Below are positions 44,948-57,193 of a stretch of 64,000 bases of DNA, one piece after another. This stretch comes from Perognathus longimembris pacificus. Its lineage: Eukaryota > Chordata > Mammalia > Rodentia > Heteromyidae. Within the stretch, counting starts at the first letter, position 1; each line of letters begins with the position of its first letter. The notes beneath the pieces were generated by a model, which was not told where the DNA came from, searched no databases, and worked only from the letters and a program-made list of their open reading frames with translations. The stretch is taken from NCBI RefSeq assembly GCF_023159225.1, contig NC_063162.1:86891438-86955437 (forward strand), given 5' to 3'. Both the position numbers and the translations under genes were made by a program.

Positions 44948-47559
44948 AAGGTATTCTTGGTAACATTTCTTATTTTTATTTTAGGAAAATTCTGAGAAAA
45001 AAACTCACTTCCTGTGATTGCAAATTATGGTCTTTTCTTTTAAAAGTGGAAATAAATTGTTCAACCTGAGCTCTGTATTAAAAATTCCTAACAGCTTTAT
45101 CCACCTCCACTACTTTCAGCCCACTATAAACATCAAGCCTTGGATTTAGACGTTGCTCCTGAATGTGTAACTGGTGCAAAAGTTTTGTATCGTCTGAACG
45201 TTCAGAAGTTGAAAAGACTGTATACTTAAAGCATTTCAAACACTCTTTCTCCAGAAATCTCTCAATGCCAGGTGCTATGCTTGGGATTTGATACAAACAC
45301 TACCACCTTGCCATCTGCACACCATTGAAAAGACAGCTACAAGGGCTAGTGGTTTGTGACCCAACTGTTCCCAACTCTGCCTACTGGAACAAGGCAGAAG
45401 ACTGAAACCTTGTTTTACAACAAGTTGCTATATTTTGGGGAAAATATTTTAAAGAAGGTAAGTGATTTTATTTGGGGTCCCAGAAATTCCACATGCTCAA
45501 CCTCCAATAATAGACTTTCCCTCTCCTGCTACTTAAGACCACAAGGGTTCTAGAATATAGGATGGGATTGCCTTTCTTTTATCTACTCTTCATATCCTCC
45601 TCCTTCCTAAAGTAAGTAAATAAGTGAAAATCCTTTTATTCCTATTAAAAAAAGTCATGAGAGTATGGGTCAAATGAGTGTTTTAGGAGCTAGTGGTTAG
45701 TTTTGTTGTTTGTTTTAATGACCTCTCAGAAAACAGCTCATATTGAACAGCATCAAGTAACCAGTTACAGTCATTATTCTCCTTTCAAAGCTAATTAATG
45801 TCAATTTCTTTTTTTCTCCATGGTCCTATTTTTACAACCTCCTGATTATTTGTCTTCCTCTCCTAGAGTCTCAGTTCTTTAAATTTTAAAGAAAAAAAAA
45901 CTGGGATGCTACAGTTATGGCCTAGTAGATGCTAAGGGCATGACTAGGGGGGAGAAGGCCAGATACAAAATAAATGTAGCAATATAGGGCAGTGCAGTGC
46001 TTGAAAACTAAAATATCCAGTATGCATGCTAAATAGCAATGATGCTAATTGGACAGTCATCTTCCTAGAAAGAACAGCATGTTAGAAGGAATGGGAAATG
46101 TGGAGTTTGTTGTGCTCTTGTTTAGGAATAGCCTTGTGGCAGTAGGATTTGGTCAGTTTACCAGAAGAATGTCAATGGCTTGACGGGTTCATTCCTGGGC
46201 CTCAAATTATACCATAATCACCTTTGCTATGTGAGTGAGTCTGTGACACTGGATTTGTGGGTCTTGTTGAGGGCACTCCAATAAGCCATGTGGAAATGAG
46301 TGACCATGAACATGTGAGTCCTGTTGCTGCCCGTCTATGAAATCCCTTGGCTCTGGGACTCTACCATAGGTTTGAATGTGCTCCATTTAACAAAGGTTTT
46401 GCACAGCCTTGAACGTGCTGCTTACTAGCAAGTTCATCTGGCCTGTGCACTCCATACCTAGTGGGGACCTATTCTCCTTTCTCACTTTACCACCAAGCGT
46501 AATTCTACCTCTCACTGCCATAGCCCTCCATTGCTAGCTCAGTGGCCTCAAGAACCTGCTGATGGTCCTGCTGTCTCTACTGCTTCTGACTGCTTTCCTT
46601 CCTCATCATTTCTAGCATATGTTTCCTGATGAGTTTCCTCTAAATGGTCTTGTTCTAATTTTCTCCTATTCTCAATACAAAATGATTCACAATAGATAAG
46701 AATGTCCTTTTCAGTGCAGACTTCCTCCTCTCTCCCATTCCCTTCTCTCTGGCCTCTCTGTTCTTTCTCTGTCTCTCTCACTTTTCCTCATGCACACGTA
46801 CACACACGTTGCCACCCCTGAGCCACCTTCTCTTTATGAAATCATTTCACTCCCTGATTTGGGTCCAGATAAGCAAAACCTATCTGGTTTTTTCTGTTGT
46901 GATTCATTTAAATATCACCTGTGAACACACAGGATTTGTTTTGTCACTGTAATCTTAACTGGAGAATAGACTGTCCAAATACATGCATTCAATTCATGTG
47001 CTCCAGTGAATGGAGTAGACAGGAAAGATACAGTCTTGGGTAATAACAGAAAATTCCATAGAAAGCCCAAGCATTGAAGAGACAGTATACTAAAAATAAT
47101 CAACTGGAAAAACAAATGCAGGATTTGCTGAGTGAAGAAAGGTTATAGGAGAGGTTTCACTTATTTTTTCGTTACAAACAATTCAATTGACTCTTCAAGT
47201 TTTCCTTCCAAATCCTTCCAATATCATTCAGTATTTGATGAAGATGAAATGAAACAGGGTCACATGTCATGTCACTTATGATAAGCTTGCATAATGGCTG
47301 GCTGGGAAATAAGACCAGGCATATGTGACTCACAAATTTGCTTGCTATAAATTTCCAGCACCTGTTTATAATGCATCTTTTACAGAGAAAACAGCTCCAA
47401 TATCATTATATGGTATGGTTCGTGAATGCTATTAACATCCATCCCTGTTGCATGTTACAAATTTAAAAGGTTTTTAACTTTACAGACAATCCATAGGTTT
47501 ACAAATTGAAAGTCACTAAAATAAATCATCCTTGGTAATGAAAAGGAAAAAAAAACGCC
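44948..47559. other. Long unassigned stretch
   Basis: No gene or named repeat. Pyrimidine-rich around 46720-46800, which gives the low-complexity minus-strand frame at 46548-46781. Confidence 0.4.
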
Positions 47560-48084
47560 TAATATAATTTCTATTTGTCAAGGTGTAATGATGTCACCAT
47601 CCATTTATTCTCTGCACTTAAAGGTTGAAGCTCTTCAACAAATCTCTTCTCAGCCAAACCCAGCTGGATCCTTAATGGAGGCCACAGCATAGGTTTCTGA
47701 TTAGTTCACATATCACTCACCAATGAGAAGGAAAAACTTGTGTTTTTTTTTTCCCCCATTCCGAGTAATTCATTAGAACAGTAACCTTTAATGTAATGAC
47801 TAATAGTAGACCCTTAAGATAAAAAAAAAAACCTGTTATGGCTTTAAGATGATCCATTTGAGTAGTTTATAAATATCTTTGCTTTTTAAAGGTGCTGTTG
47901 TTTATTCCAATAATTGTTTTGGTTTATTGATTCTTTGATAAATAAATTCTTTATAAATAATATAAATGTATAAACAAACATTTGGTTTATCAACAACAAC
48001 AACAAAAAAAACAAATAGGGGAATTCTGACTTTTTAGCCCCAGTAAGAAGCTTTTGGTCAAGTTTTACCTTAAATATAACATTT
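47560..48084. other. Repeat-poor AT-rich stretch, possible conserved non-coding DNA
   Basis: No transposon seen. The 47870-47990 part is very AT-rich with several TTTATT/TAAATA words. Confidence 0.25.
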
Positions 48085-48155
48085 CCTTTTTTTCTGAATA
48101 ATTACTTATTTATTGTCAAACTGATGTACAGAGGGGTTACAGTTTCATAGGATTG
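48085..48155 (-). repeat. L1 3' terminus, antisense
   Basis: 'tttattgtcaaactgatgta', 'cagaggggttacagtttcat' is the reverse of the terminal block seen at 18070-18110, with the older 'acccctctgtacatcagt' variant. Confidence 0.7.
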
Positions 48156-48909
48156 CTATGAAAAGTTGGAAAGGTTGTTCATGTTCAAGTGGCCAAGCTG
48201 ATAGTCCAACATGGGGTGAAATATAGCCTTCAATTCAGTTGATAATCCTTACACTGGAGCAGATCATATGATATCATACAGACTAGTGGAACTCTTTGTA
48301 TTTATGGAGCCCTAAATGCAAGGTAATCTAAGGAAAAGTCTTAATTCTGACTTCATGGATGATGACTCTTACAGTAGAATGACCCTCATGAGAGGGATAA
48401 CACAGTAAGACCGGATAGAACCAAAGCCTCTTCTAGGCCTCAGTGATGGTTAAATCTGAATTCAACTAACAAGAGGGACAGCCCTCCTAAAAACACTGGT
48501 ACATGGGTGAGATTACTGTGAGCTCTCCCCTGGGAAACCAACCTATTTTGGTGAAGAGAAGCATTTTGAGACACTGGGGTACATTTGAAATCCTAAAAGC
48601 TCAGATTGAAGTTCAGATTAATGGGGATATTGCCCCAAATATGAGAAAGGGGAAATCAGAGTGGAATTTCTAAAAGAGGAGCAGAAGTGAAAGGAAAAAG
48701 GTTAGAAGAGAGAATAGAGCAGAATAAAATGCTTCCTGCTGTACAACATCATGCTCCATAAATGCCCCCATCATCAGTGTGGTCTAGAAAAAAAGGGGTT
48801 TCTAGCGAAAATCTAACCCAGTAGAGTGAGTAAACTCTGATTCCAAGTCAAAATAAATCCAACAAGTGTGGCTTCTGGTGCCAGACCACCCTACACACTC
48901 TCTGAGTGC
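48156..48909. other. Unassigned stretch
   Basis: Nothing recognised. Confidence 0.4.
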
Positions 48910-49130
48910 AACACATAATGTATAATTTACCATTTTAACCACTTACAGTGTACATTAGTGATATTTAGTACAATCACAATGTTGCGTGCTTATTGGCACT
49001 GTCTGGATCCAGAACTCTTTACCTTCCCTCCTGTCCCCCCTCCCCCAACCCCAGGGAGCCACTTATGTGCTTTCTTTCCCTGTGAATTTCCAAGAACTCC
49101 ATTCTCTCCATACTGGACCATACTGCACTG
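48910..49130 (-). repeat. L1M 3' UTR, antisense
   Basis: 'taatttaccattttaaccac', 'tagtacaatcacaatgttg', 'ccccagggagccactta' and 'ctttccctgtgaatttccaa' follow the reversed L1M 3' UTR order. Confidence 0.72.
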
Positions 49131-49257
49131 AGTACTCTAGTCAAATATGAAATGTGCTTTAGGATACTCTAGTGGCCCCAAATACCATCTGAAAGATTTA
49201 GAGCCAACTCAGGCAGTAAAAAGAAGTATGAAATGTTTCAAGACAGAGACACTTCCA

Positions 49258-49330
49258 ATAGCTGAGGATTGAATCCAAGCCTCTTCACATGCTAGGCAAA
49301 TGCTCTACCACTGAGCTCAAACTGCAGCCT
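49258..49330 (-). repeat. ID-like SINE, antisense
   Basis: 'gctgaggattgaatccaagc' (reversed B-box), 'cacatgctaggcaaatgctc' and 'taccactgagctcaaactgc' (reversed A-box) occur in ID order. Confidence 0.75.
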
Positions 49331-49334
49331 ATCT

Positions 49335-49700
49335 TTGTTCTTTGCATTAGCTGTTCTCTCTGCTTTGTGGGAGTCTAGCCCTGGTTATTTGCAGGGTTGT
49401 TTCCCTCTCTTCAAATCATTGCTCAGGACCTCCCCTTCTCCACCAGGCCTATCTCACCACACTAATTGCGTTTCCAGTTCCCTACCCTGTCCTCTGTGGC
49501 CCTGTGGCCCTACCCTGTTTCATGGCATTGTCCATCACAGTTATCACCTTCTAATGTTTTAGATAATATGTTTTCTACTGGAGTTCATAGCAGCACCTTC
49601 TCTCTGACTTTTGCCTGTCCAATTAACTAGTGTGCCCGCCATCCAGAAAAAGTGCCAGGCATGTAGGCATTCAATAGATTGTTTGAAAGATGGTAAAGCT
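49335..49700 (+). repeat. L2 LINE 3' region
   Basis: 'ttcaaatcattgctcaggac', 'ctccaccaggcctatctcac', 'tcacagttatcaccttctaa', then 'agtgccaggcatgtaggcat' and 'tcaatagattgtttgaaa' follow the L2 3' end order. The 75-codon frame here is repeat-derived. Confidence 0.72.
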
Positions 49701-49869
49701 GCTATGTGTAACATGGGACTCAACTTCAGAGACCCTCTACAGAGACATTTCTGGACAAATGTGAAGATCTTCTGGCAAGAAACTGGAGAGCAAAAATAGA
49801 GAAGATATGGAGAAGAATGGAGAAGAAAAGTGAATCCCTTCCCTCGTGAAATCAAAAAGGTCTATAATT

Positions 49870-49941
49870 CCTTCCTTCCTCCCTCCCTTTCCAATCATCT
49901 TCCTTTCCTTCCTTCACTTCCTTCTTTCCTTTCTTCTCTTT
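49870..49941 (+). repeat. CT-rich low-complexity tract
   Basis: CCTT/CCCT units, homopyrimidine with few breaks. It lies at the tail side of the antisense SINE that follows, again a tail-derived position. Confidence 0.88.
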
Positions 49942-49943
49942 AT

Positions 49944-50142
49944 TTTGTGTACTGTGGTTTGAACTTAGAGCCTTAGCAAGCAAGCAAACTACCACTTGAG
50001 CCACATTCACAGTCACTTTAATGTTTTTAGTGGTTTTTTATATAGGGTCTCATGCCTTTGCCCAGGCAGTCCTTAGACCCCCTCCTCTCAGCTCTGCTCC
50101 CCATGTAGTTAAGAGCGCACAAGTATACCACCATATCCAATC
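49944..50142 (-). repeat. 7SL-tRNA composite SINE (older type), antisense
   Basis: The reversed tRNA unit ('actaccacttgagccacatt') is followed by one reversed 7SL monomer ('gggtctcatgcctttgccca' ... 'agtataccaccatatcc'). The tRNA unit has the CTCAAGTGG A-box variant with ID-like middle sequence. Confidence 0.68.
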
Positions 50143-50404
50143 AAAGGCTTTTCCATAGAACACTATAAGACCAAGAACAAAGCTGGTCGTTTTTGTCTTG
50201 CTCTTTGAAGCTAGTCAACAAGGAAGTAAGGGTAGAGTTAAAAATTTTGAAAGTCTTCTCTGAGAAGTCTGTGGATTCCTGGAGGTCAGGGAGAAATACA
50301 AATGGTGTAAGAATCCAAAGGGGGCCCCAAGTGATTCCTCAAGCCAGGTTATAGGACATTTCTATAAAGTAGTCTATTTTCTGTTATATATATAACAACA
50401 TATC

Positions 50405-50803
50405 TGGTGCTGGGTATCTCATAAAGAAAACAGATTTATTTAACTCACATTTCAGAGGCTAGAAGCCTAATATCAGGTACCCTCATCTGTTTGGCCCCTT
50501 GACTACATCACAATATGGCACAGAAATAAGAAAGAAAATAGCCACTTTGCAGCAAGCAGGAGGGAACAAGCCTGTGGGTGGCCTCACTTTAATTCACTCT
50601 TGTGAGAGAGGATATTCAATTCTGTTCAAAATAAGTTAGAAAAACTAATATTATTTTCTTTCTCTACCTGATATACAACATTCTCCTAACTCCCAGAACC
50701 AGAATTAGTCCCCTCTGAGGGAAGTGACCTAATTACTTCCTAGCAGGCCCCTCTCACCTCTCAACACTGAGGACCAGGTTCCAACACATGCACTTTCCAC
50801 AGC
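50405..50803 (-). repeat. MaLR-type LTR, antisense
   Basis: 'ggtatctcataaagaaaaca', 'ttcagaggctagaagcctaa', 'tgcagcaagcaggaggg', 'tcactcttgtgagagagga', 'agtgacctaattacttccta', 'ggttccaacacatgcac' follow the reversed MaLR LTR order. Confidence 0.68.
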
Positions 50804-51288
50804 AGTCACACTCCAGAGAAGGTTGTCCTCATCCTCACCCTAAACCAGAAGCAGATAGAAGAGAAAATGAGGGGGGCCAGATCCGTAGACCTGGAAGTAT
50901 TTGTGATAAATGCCTTTCCATTGGCCCAGCTCATCCATATGAACCTGAAACCATAGGTGTGGAAAGAGAGAGTGTTCAACAGATGGGGGGAATGTAGGAG
51001 GTATTGGGTTAAGCCTAACTAGCATCCCTTTTTCTAATTCATTCTGAACAGAATTAGATAATCAGTATTCATGTGTGACCTCCATGAGGAGGCGTAAAAA
51101 GTATCCTTCTTAGCAATCCACAATCCACAATGTCCACATATAGGTGAGTCCTAATCAATGAGACGAGTGTACTTTGGTGTAAAATATGTCTGGTCTTGCA
51201 GAAAAGTACAGTAATGGCTCCCTCGTTTCAAATGTATAGATTTCTCCCTGATCTAGCAGATATATGTTAACTTAGTATTTTCAGGGAA
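50804..51288. other. Unassigned stretch
   Basis: Nothing recognised. Confidence 0.4.
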
Positions 51289-51387
51289 AGATGGAAGGAA
51301 GGAAGGAAAAAGGAGAGAAAGAAGAAGAAAAAGAGGGAGGGAAGGAGAGAAGGAGGGAGGGAGGGGTGGGGAAAGAGGGAGAGAGAA
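51289..51387 (+). repeat. GA-rich low-complexity tract
   Basis: GGAAGG, GAAGAA and GGGAGG units, homopurine on the plus strand. Frames of 63-99 codons across it are artefacts. Confidence 0.9.
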
Positions 51388-53368
51388 ATACCATTTTCCA
51401 CCTGAAACACTATTCTCCCTCTGAGTCTGAAGCCATTTCTGCAAGCAACCTGGCCTCTCCCATACCCCAAAGCAGAAGCTTCATAAAGCAATATTATGCC
51501 CAGTGGAAATTGGTGGAAAGAATATATAGCAGTAGAATTTAACAAGATACACAAGCTAAACTGCACTAGTTACAACTACCCTCCGGTCAAAGCTGATTCC
51601 AAGTAGTTGGGATATGAGTCTATTTTCTTTCATAAAACACAGCAAGGGACATGCCAGCCCCCTATTTCTGCTATCCCCCGGTCTCAACCATTCCCAGTTT
51701 AGTAAATTTAATCCCATTACACGTCGGAGAAGCAGGTTTTCAAAAGTGAATTGGGTTACTATTGATCGCTAGCTGATAAAATTCTCACTGCGCATTTTGG
51801 GACTGTCCAGTGTTCTTAGTGCTCTGGGTGCCTAGTGGACTCGTGTTCTTTCAGGAGAAGCCACACATGGTGACATAGCAATTGACATTTTTAATCGTTT
51901 CCTATTAAAAAAAAAAGTTATTCCAACAAGGTCTCTTTTGAAAGAGAACATGACACCTGAAGTGACAATCTGTCCTGTACTATGAGGAGTTTCTTTGAGC
52001 ATAAGTCTCTCTATAGATTAAAACATATATCTTAAGTACCAATGTTAAAGTTAATGCAAAAGTTCAGAGGTGCAAAATAATTTAAATGTGCCCAAGTGGT
52101 AGCAATAACATCTCTAAAAATCTCAGCAGTGAGTTATGGATATGTGAAATATTAAAAATGCAAAGCTAACTCAATTTGCATTTGCAATGCCCCCTAGCTG
52201 TTACTGGAGAGGAGGAAATTGCTTTCTGCTGAATTCAAGGGCAGACTACTTAGTGCTGTATTTAAGTCAAGGAGGAAAATCACTCATTTTTATTCTACCA
52301 CTTAACTTGTGCTTATGTAATCTGTCTGGCACTGGAGTCAGTTGTCTGATATTATTTTCAATCATAGAAGATAATATATAATTCAATCATTATACCTTTA
52401 TTTTCACTTGCTTGATAATCTTTTGGAACCTTTTTCACCCCAGCTGTCCTCAATCAGCCTTGGCCTCTAGTACTATCTTGGACAGACAGCAATGACCATA
52501 TTTTTCTTTGGGAAAAGGGGTATGAAGGGAAGCAAGGTTACCTTTAGCCTATCATATGGAGTAGAAATACTTTCATTCACAAACCATTTGTACCCAGTAA
52601 GTAAATCATCAGAGGAAGACCAGATAGATACACAAATGGGAAAGCAAAAATCCCACTTTCATTCAACTTTCTATCTTCTCCCACCTTCCTTTTTTATATA
52701 TACAACTAGTTCTTCTGCCTACTCCTCTTTGTCTTTCCTGCACCCTCAACTGGATCCAGCAGTTTTTCCAGCAGTGTGGCTGGTTGCATACATGGGGCAT
52801 GGCCCATGTTGCCCATTCCATGATGCCAGCATTATCTCCTTTCAATCATCAGCAAAGAGACACACAAAAAGCAGCAGCTCAACTAGAAAGGGGAGCTGCC
52901 GAAGCATCTTATGATGGAAGCCCAACAAAAAAGATGATATGAAGGATTTAAGGTAAAGGAGGGATCAAAGATGAAAAGGAGAAGCAATACTGCTGGTTGG
53001 CCAGAATTTTTATTTTAGAGATTAGTCAGTATTCATCTAATTGTCACAATAATTTTTGTGATTTTTCTCAATAGCCTTAGTGGTCAAAAGTTGCTTTTTA
53101 TTCATATTAATAACTTCATCAGGAGTCACTGTGTTCTTTCCTAGATGGTTGTGATACAATCTGCTACAATGGGTCTTAAATTCTAGTGTTAAAAGAAGCA
53201 TTTCCCACACCCTGGGATTCTGATGCATTTGGCTTAGGAAGGGAACTACATTTTCATCCTCTCTCTCACCCACCTCCATCAAGTGGTGCTTTGGGTAGAT
53301 CAGGATTACTCCTGATGAATTAGCTTTTTGGAAGCTAGAAAATGAAGAGAATACTATTGTATAGTCAA

Positions 53369-53372
<4 letters not shown>
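51388..53372. other. Unassigned repeat-poor stretch
   Basis: The 140-codon frame 52492-52914 has no recognised domain and is serine-rich. No splice or promoter context supports it. A weak MER5-like patch lies near 53150-53240. Confidence 0.4.

Positions 53373-53412
<40 letters not shown>
53373..53412 (+). repeat. (AC)n microsatellite
   Basis: A pure 40-nt CA dinucleotide run. Confidence 0.97.
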
Positions 53413-53413
<1 letters not shown>

Positions 53414-54496
53414 TTTGAACCATGTAATGAAAGGGCCGAGATTAGCTCTTGGTTAACTATCTTATGAAATGAAAATATCTTTTAGGCAGACTGTCAAAAT
53501 AGGCTAAGAATATCATCTATACTTTCACAAAGATGCAGAAACTACTCCTCAACATCAAAAATGTGGAACAGAGATCCCTACAAGGAGGGTACATAACTGA
53601 ATTTTAGATCAAGACTGACTTCATAAAACCTGTTCTCCTGTTTTCCTAACAAATGAAGCGTACTTGGATTTGGTATTTGGGGAGTTGGTACTTTTGTACA
53701 GAGCACTCAGAAAGAATTAAAATTTGGTGGGTCATTCAAAAGCCACAGAATTTCCTTTCCTTTTTTATGTTCACAATGTGCCTTAGTGGGAAAAAAAAAA
53801 AAAGGTAAGACAGACTAATTAAGAGTGTCTTTCTTAGACAACAGAAAGTTCATTAGGTCCTTGGAATTTCAAACTCAGACTCTGGCCAGAGAATGAATTC
53901 AGAATTCAGGCTATTGTTGTAAAAAGTACATCAGATAAAAATGAGAGCAGACAAATGAGAAATTTATAATCCCCACAGTACACGGTTCATAAATTGGCTG
54001 CCCTTTTATCTCTGCAGAAGGAGAAATGGGAAAATTCCAAAAACCCCAGAAGAAAGAGGCAGGATGTCTAAGTTAAGAATGCAAAGGGGAAAGGGCTCCC
54101 TATTAAAACAAAATACTGCCCCCTTTGCCCTGTACCTATCATAACTTACCTGTTTCATTCTGTACTAGCTGGGCTTTGCTAGGTGATTTATTAGTCTCAA
54201 CGTAGCATTAGAAGGAAGGGTAACCGGGAAGTAACTCCCAACCACACACTTCATGAATTTCACTTTCCTTCTGAAATTCACATTCTGTTCCCACTACCAT
54301 CAATATTTGTCCCCAGATATGAGCAGCTTCCACTACAATTATGCAACCCAAGTATTGGCCAAAGCTTATCGTTTCATTTTTGCACTATTTTTGACAATTA
54401 ATATGAAAGCTTCTCCTCTAAAACTACTTACAAGAAGCTAATTTAGCTCCAAATCAGAGACAGAGACCCCTGTGAGCCTTCCTAATTATTTCTTTG

Positions 54497-54500
<4 letters not shown>
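53413..54500. other. Unassigned stretch
   Basis: Nothing recognised apart from a short A run near 53790. Confidence 0.4.
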
Positions 54501-54527
<27 letters not shown>

Positions 54528-54540
54528 CACACGCGCGCAC
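54501..54540 (+). repeat. Alternating purine-pyrimidine tract (GT)n-(CG) core
   Basis: Forty consecutive positions alternate purine-pyrimidine: a GT run to 54527, then 'gcacacgcgcgcac'-type sequence. The CG-containing end makes it a stronger Z-DNA candidate than a plain GT repeat. It sits at the tail side of the antisense SINE next to it. Confidence 0.93.
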
Positions 54541-54764
54541 CAGTATTGGGGCTTGAAATCGGCCTACGCGCTATCCATTAGCTTTTTTACACAAGGCTAG
54601 CACTCTACCCCTTGAGCCACAGCTCCACTACTTTCAGCTTTCTGGTGGTTAATTGGAGATAAAAATCTGATGGACTTTCTTGCCTGGTTGGGCTTTGAAC
54701 GGTGATCCTCAGATCTCAGCCTCCTGAGTTGCTAGGATTACAGATGTGAGCCACCAGTACCAGG
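54541..54764 (-). repeat. 7SL-Geo composite SINE, antisense
   Basis: The reversed Geo unit ('gcactctaccccttgagcca') is followed by 'ggtggttaattggagataaa', 'gatcctcagatctcagcctc', 'gctaggattacagatgtgag' and 'ccaccagtaccagg'. The 7SL arm is well preserved. Confidence 0.87.
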
Positions 54765-55139
54765 TTTTTTCTTTTTTTTTTCTTTAAGTCCAATGTGCCT
54801 GTCTGCAGAGTTATTACATATGACTTAAGTCTTCAGATGAGAAGTTAGCTTCTGTTTATGAGAAGTCTTTGTCTCCATGTGTGTAACAATACACCCATAC
54901 TACAAAAATATAATATCACAACACCCACACAACAGAATTATACCCAATCAGTAATAGGATGGGCATTCCATTTCAAAGTAAAAGAAAGGTTTAGATAGGT
55001 AATATACATTGGAATAATAAATCAGAGAATATTGGTCCAGATAGGTCAGTTTAATAGGGAAGCTGGCCCAAGGGGAAATTGTTACAACATAGATAACACT
55101 GGGTTAAAGCTACAGAAAAATGAAAAGGGGGAAATCAGG
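54765..55139. other. Unassigned stretch
   Basis: Nothing recognised. Confidence 0.4.
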
Positions 55140-55460
55140 CTGTTTAAACATTAAACATTTGTTTAAATATTAAAGTAAAGTTAGCCTGACAGCAAAATCG
55201 ATATTAAATCAAGCCTGGAAACTGTTTTACGACCTCAAACACTGGGCTTCTTAACGGCCAGCATTATAAATGATGTCACTTTCCAGTGTGATCGTAGCTG
55301 CCAGCAGGCAGGTCAGAAATGCCAGCTTTAATTTTAAAATGTTAATTTGTGATGTAATTTAGAGTTTACTCCCAGGGACAAATGTCGCTCTCCAGGGCAG
55401 CAGTCCTTCAAAGTGCTGTTGTGAGCAAAATATATTCCCTTCCCCTGCAACATGGTTTCC
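55140..55460. promoter_or_regulatory. Candidate conserved non-coding element
   Basis: Repeat-free, with mixed composition and no tandem structure. It contains an ATCGATAT-like word in 'aaaatcgatattaaatc', TTTAATTTTAAAATG-type AT motifs, two separate TGATGT-type words (55272, 55353) and a CAGCAGGCAGG block. The look is that of a developmental enhancer, but this is a visual inference only. Confidence 0.25.
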
Positions 55461-55758
55461 AGGGGGGCCTGTGAATTCTCTGAGGCTTGAATAAGTTTGA
55501 AAACAATAATAAATAGCTTGATGTTCTTTTCCAGTCACTGAAGACAGATTTTGAGGAAAATTTTTCTAGGATGAAAGGAAAGGAAGCTATAAAAACCTCT
55601 ACCTGCTGCAGAACAGTCTTTGAACAGGTTGGGGTTTGAGTCTATCAGTGCAGATGGGGCAGGGTTTCAGCAGAGGCAACAGCCTCCAACTGCCAACAGC
55701 CCAATGTATCTTGCTAGTTGTATGGGAAAGATTGCCTCTATTCCCAAGCTCAGTCACT

Positions 55759-55792
55759 TTATTCAGTTTCAGCACAACCTGAAACTGAATAA
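55759..55792. other. Perfect 14-bp inverted repeat with 6-nt loop
   Basis: The arms TTATTCAGTTTCAG (55759-55772) and CTGAAACTGAATAA (55779-55792) are exact reverse complements around CACAAC. The element ACCTGAAACTG occurs again at 55799-55809. Arms carry GAAACTGAAT, close to an interferon-response half-element (GAAANNGAAA). Confidence 0.9.
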
Positions 55793-55809
55793 GCACCACC
55801 TGAAACTGC

Positions 55810-56199
55810 CTCTCCCAAAACAGGCTCCCCAGGGTTTGTCACAAACCCGGAAATGTCTATGTTATTGGCTTCTTTAGTCTCAGACCCCAAAGGACCTGCT
55901 AGAAGGCAAATATGCTTATGAAAGAGAAACACAAGGCCATCTACCAGTATGTACGGTAGAAGTTGTTGGCTTTTTCTGAGGCAGAACTGTCTGCAGTGAG
56001 GGTGGCTGCCCTCAGTAAGAGGGGTGCATTTGGTTTCCATTCCTCAGATATGGATGGCAGCAGAACATGGCCCAGCTTCCTTCACTGGACAACTTAGACA
56101 TGTGTGCTAAAACTAAGCTGTTATTGCTTGTTCCTGGTTCAAAGAACAAAGGAAAACTAATCAGTGAGTGAGAGAGAGATTAATGAGAGAGACTGTATT
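55810..56199. other. Unassigned stretch
   Basis: Nothing recognised. Confidence 0.4.
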
Positions 56200-56612
56200 T
56201 ACTAGGGCTTCCATAACAAAATACCCCTTACCAGGTGACTTAGACAACAGGAATTTATTATCTCACAAGTCAAAGACAGAAGTCCCAAACCAGAGTGAAA
56301 GTCGGGCCATCTTCCTAATGAAGGCTCCAGGAAATACTCCATTCCAAGCTGTTTTTATAACTAAAACAGGTACTCACTTGTGGTAGCATAACTCCAATAT
56401 TCACATGGTGTCCTCCTTGTATCTCTGTCTCTATGCCCAAATTTCGTCTCCTTATTAGGGCCACAGAAGACTCACCCTGCTCAATATAACTCATCTTATA
56501 TTAACTAATTATATTGGCAAAGGCCTTTTAAAAATTGGTTTCATTTCAAAGATATTGGTATCAGAACTTCAATGTATGAAGTTGGGACAGGATGTTGATT
56601 TAACTCATAGCA
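56200..56612 (-). repeat. MLT1-type MaLR LTR, antisense
   Basis: 'ggcttccataacaaaatacc', 'acttagacaacaggaattta', 'ttcacatggtgtcctcc', 'tgcccaaatttcgtctcct', 'cagaacttcaatgtatgaag' and 'atttaactcatagca' are in full reversed MLT1 order. Near full length. Confidence 0.82.
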
Positions 56613-57144
56613 GTAACAACACCAGGAATTAGGAAGGGTCTAGATAATGAAAAACACAGCCCCTAAGCAATAAATATTCAATAATCAAAGTCAAACTGAG
56701 TTCAGGAAGGAGTGTTGTTTAAAGAATTGAAATCAACTTGTTCATTATCTTTTGGTTGGTCCTGAGACATCAAGAACACTCATTTTTCTCAAACATTATA
56801 GTCATATATTTTTGGTAATGTATTTCCTTCTCAAAAATCAAAGGTCAAAGAGGAAGAAAATACTAAAATTCATAAAAGAAATCAGTGGTCAATCTTTCTT
56901 CTCCAGGCATAAAAGAAATCACAAGTGAAAAACATACATAGCCAAGAACCACAGACATAGTATGGCAGGCCATAGGGTACAGCTGATCAAGGGTATTTCT
57001 TGAGTACACTGTCTTGACTTGAGATCAGGACCAGTTTTGGAATCAAGTTAATGGGAAACTAAGGACTTCAAAAAAAAAACCCAGCAAATATAAAGATCCA
57101 TTACCTACAAAAGGCCCAAATGATTTTTCACAAATGGCATAGAG
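56613..57144. other. Unassigned stretch
   Basis: Nothing recognised. Confidence 0.4.
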
Positions 57145-57150
57145 TTGTTA

Positions 57151-57193
<43 letters not shown>

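Noticed and set aside
52492..52914. A 140-codon plus-strand frame, the longest outside simple repeats
   Set aside because: No domain, no splice or promoter context and ordinary AT-rich composition. Frames of this size are expected by chance in 64 kb.
53150..53240. Second MER5A-like fragment
   Set aside because: Only one short block (cctgggattctgatgc) resembles the family. Not enough to call.
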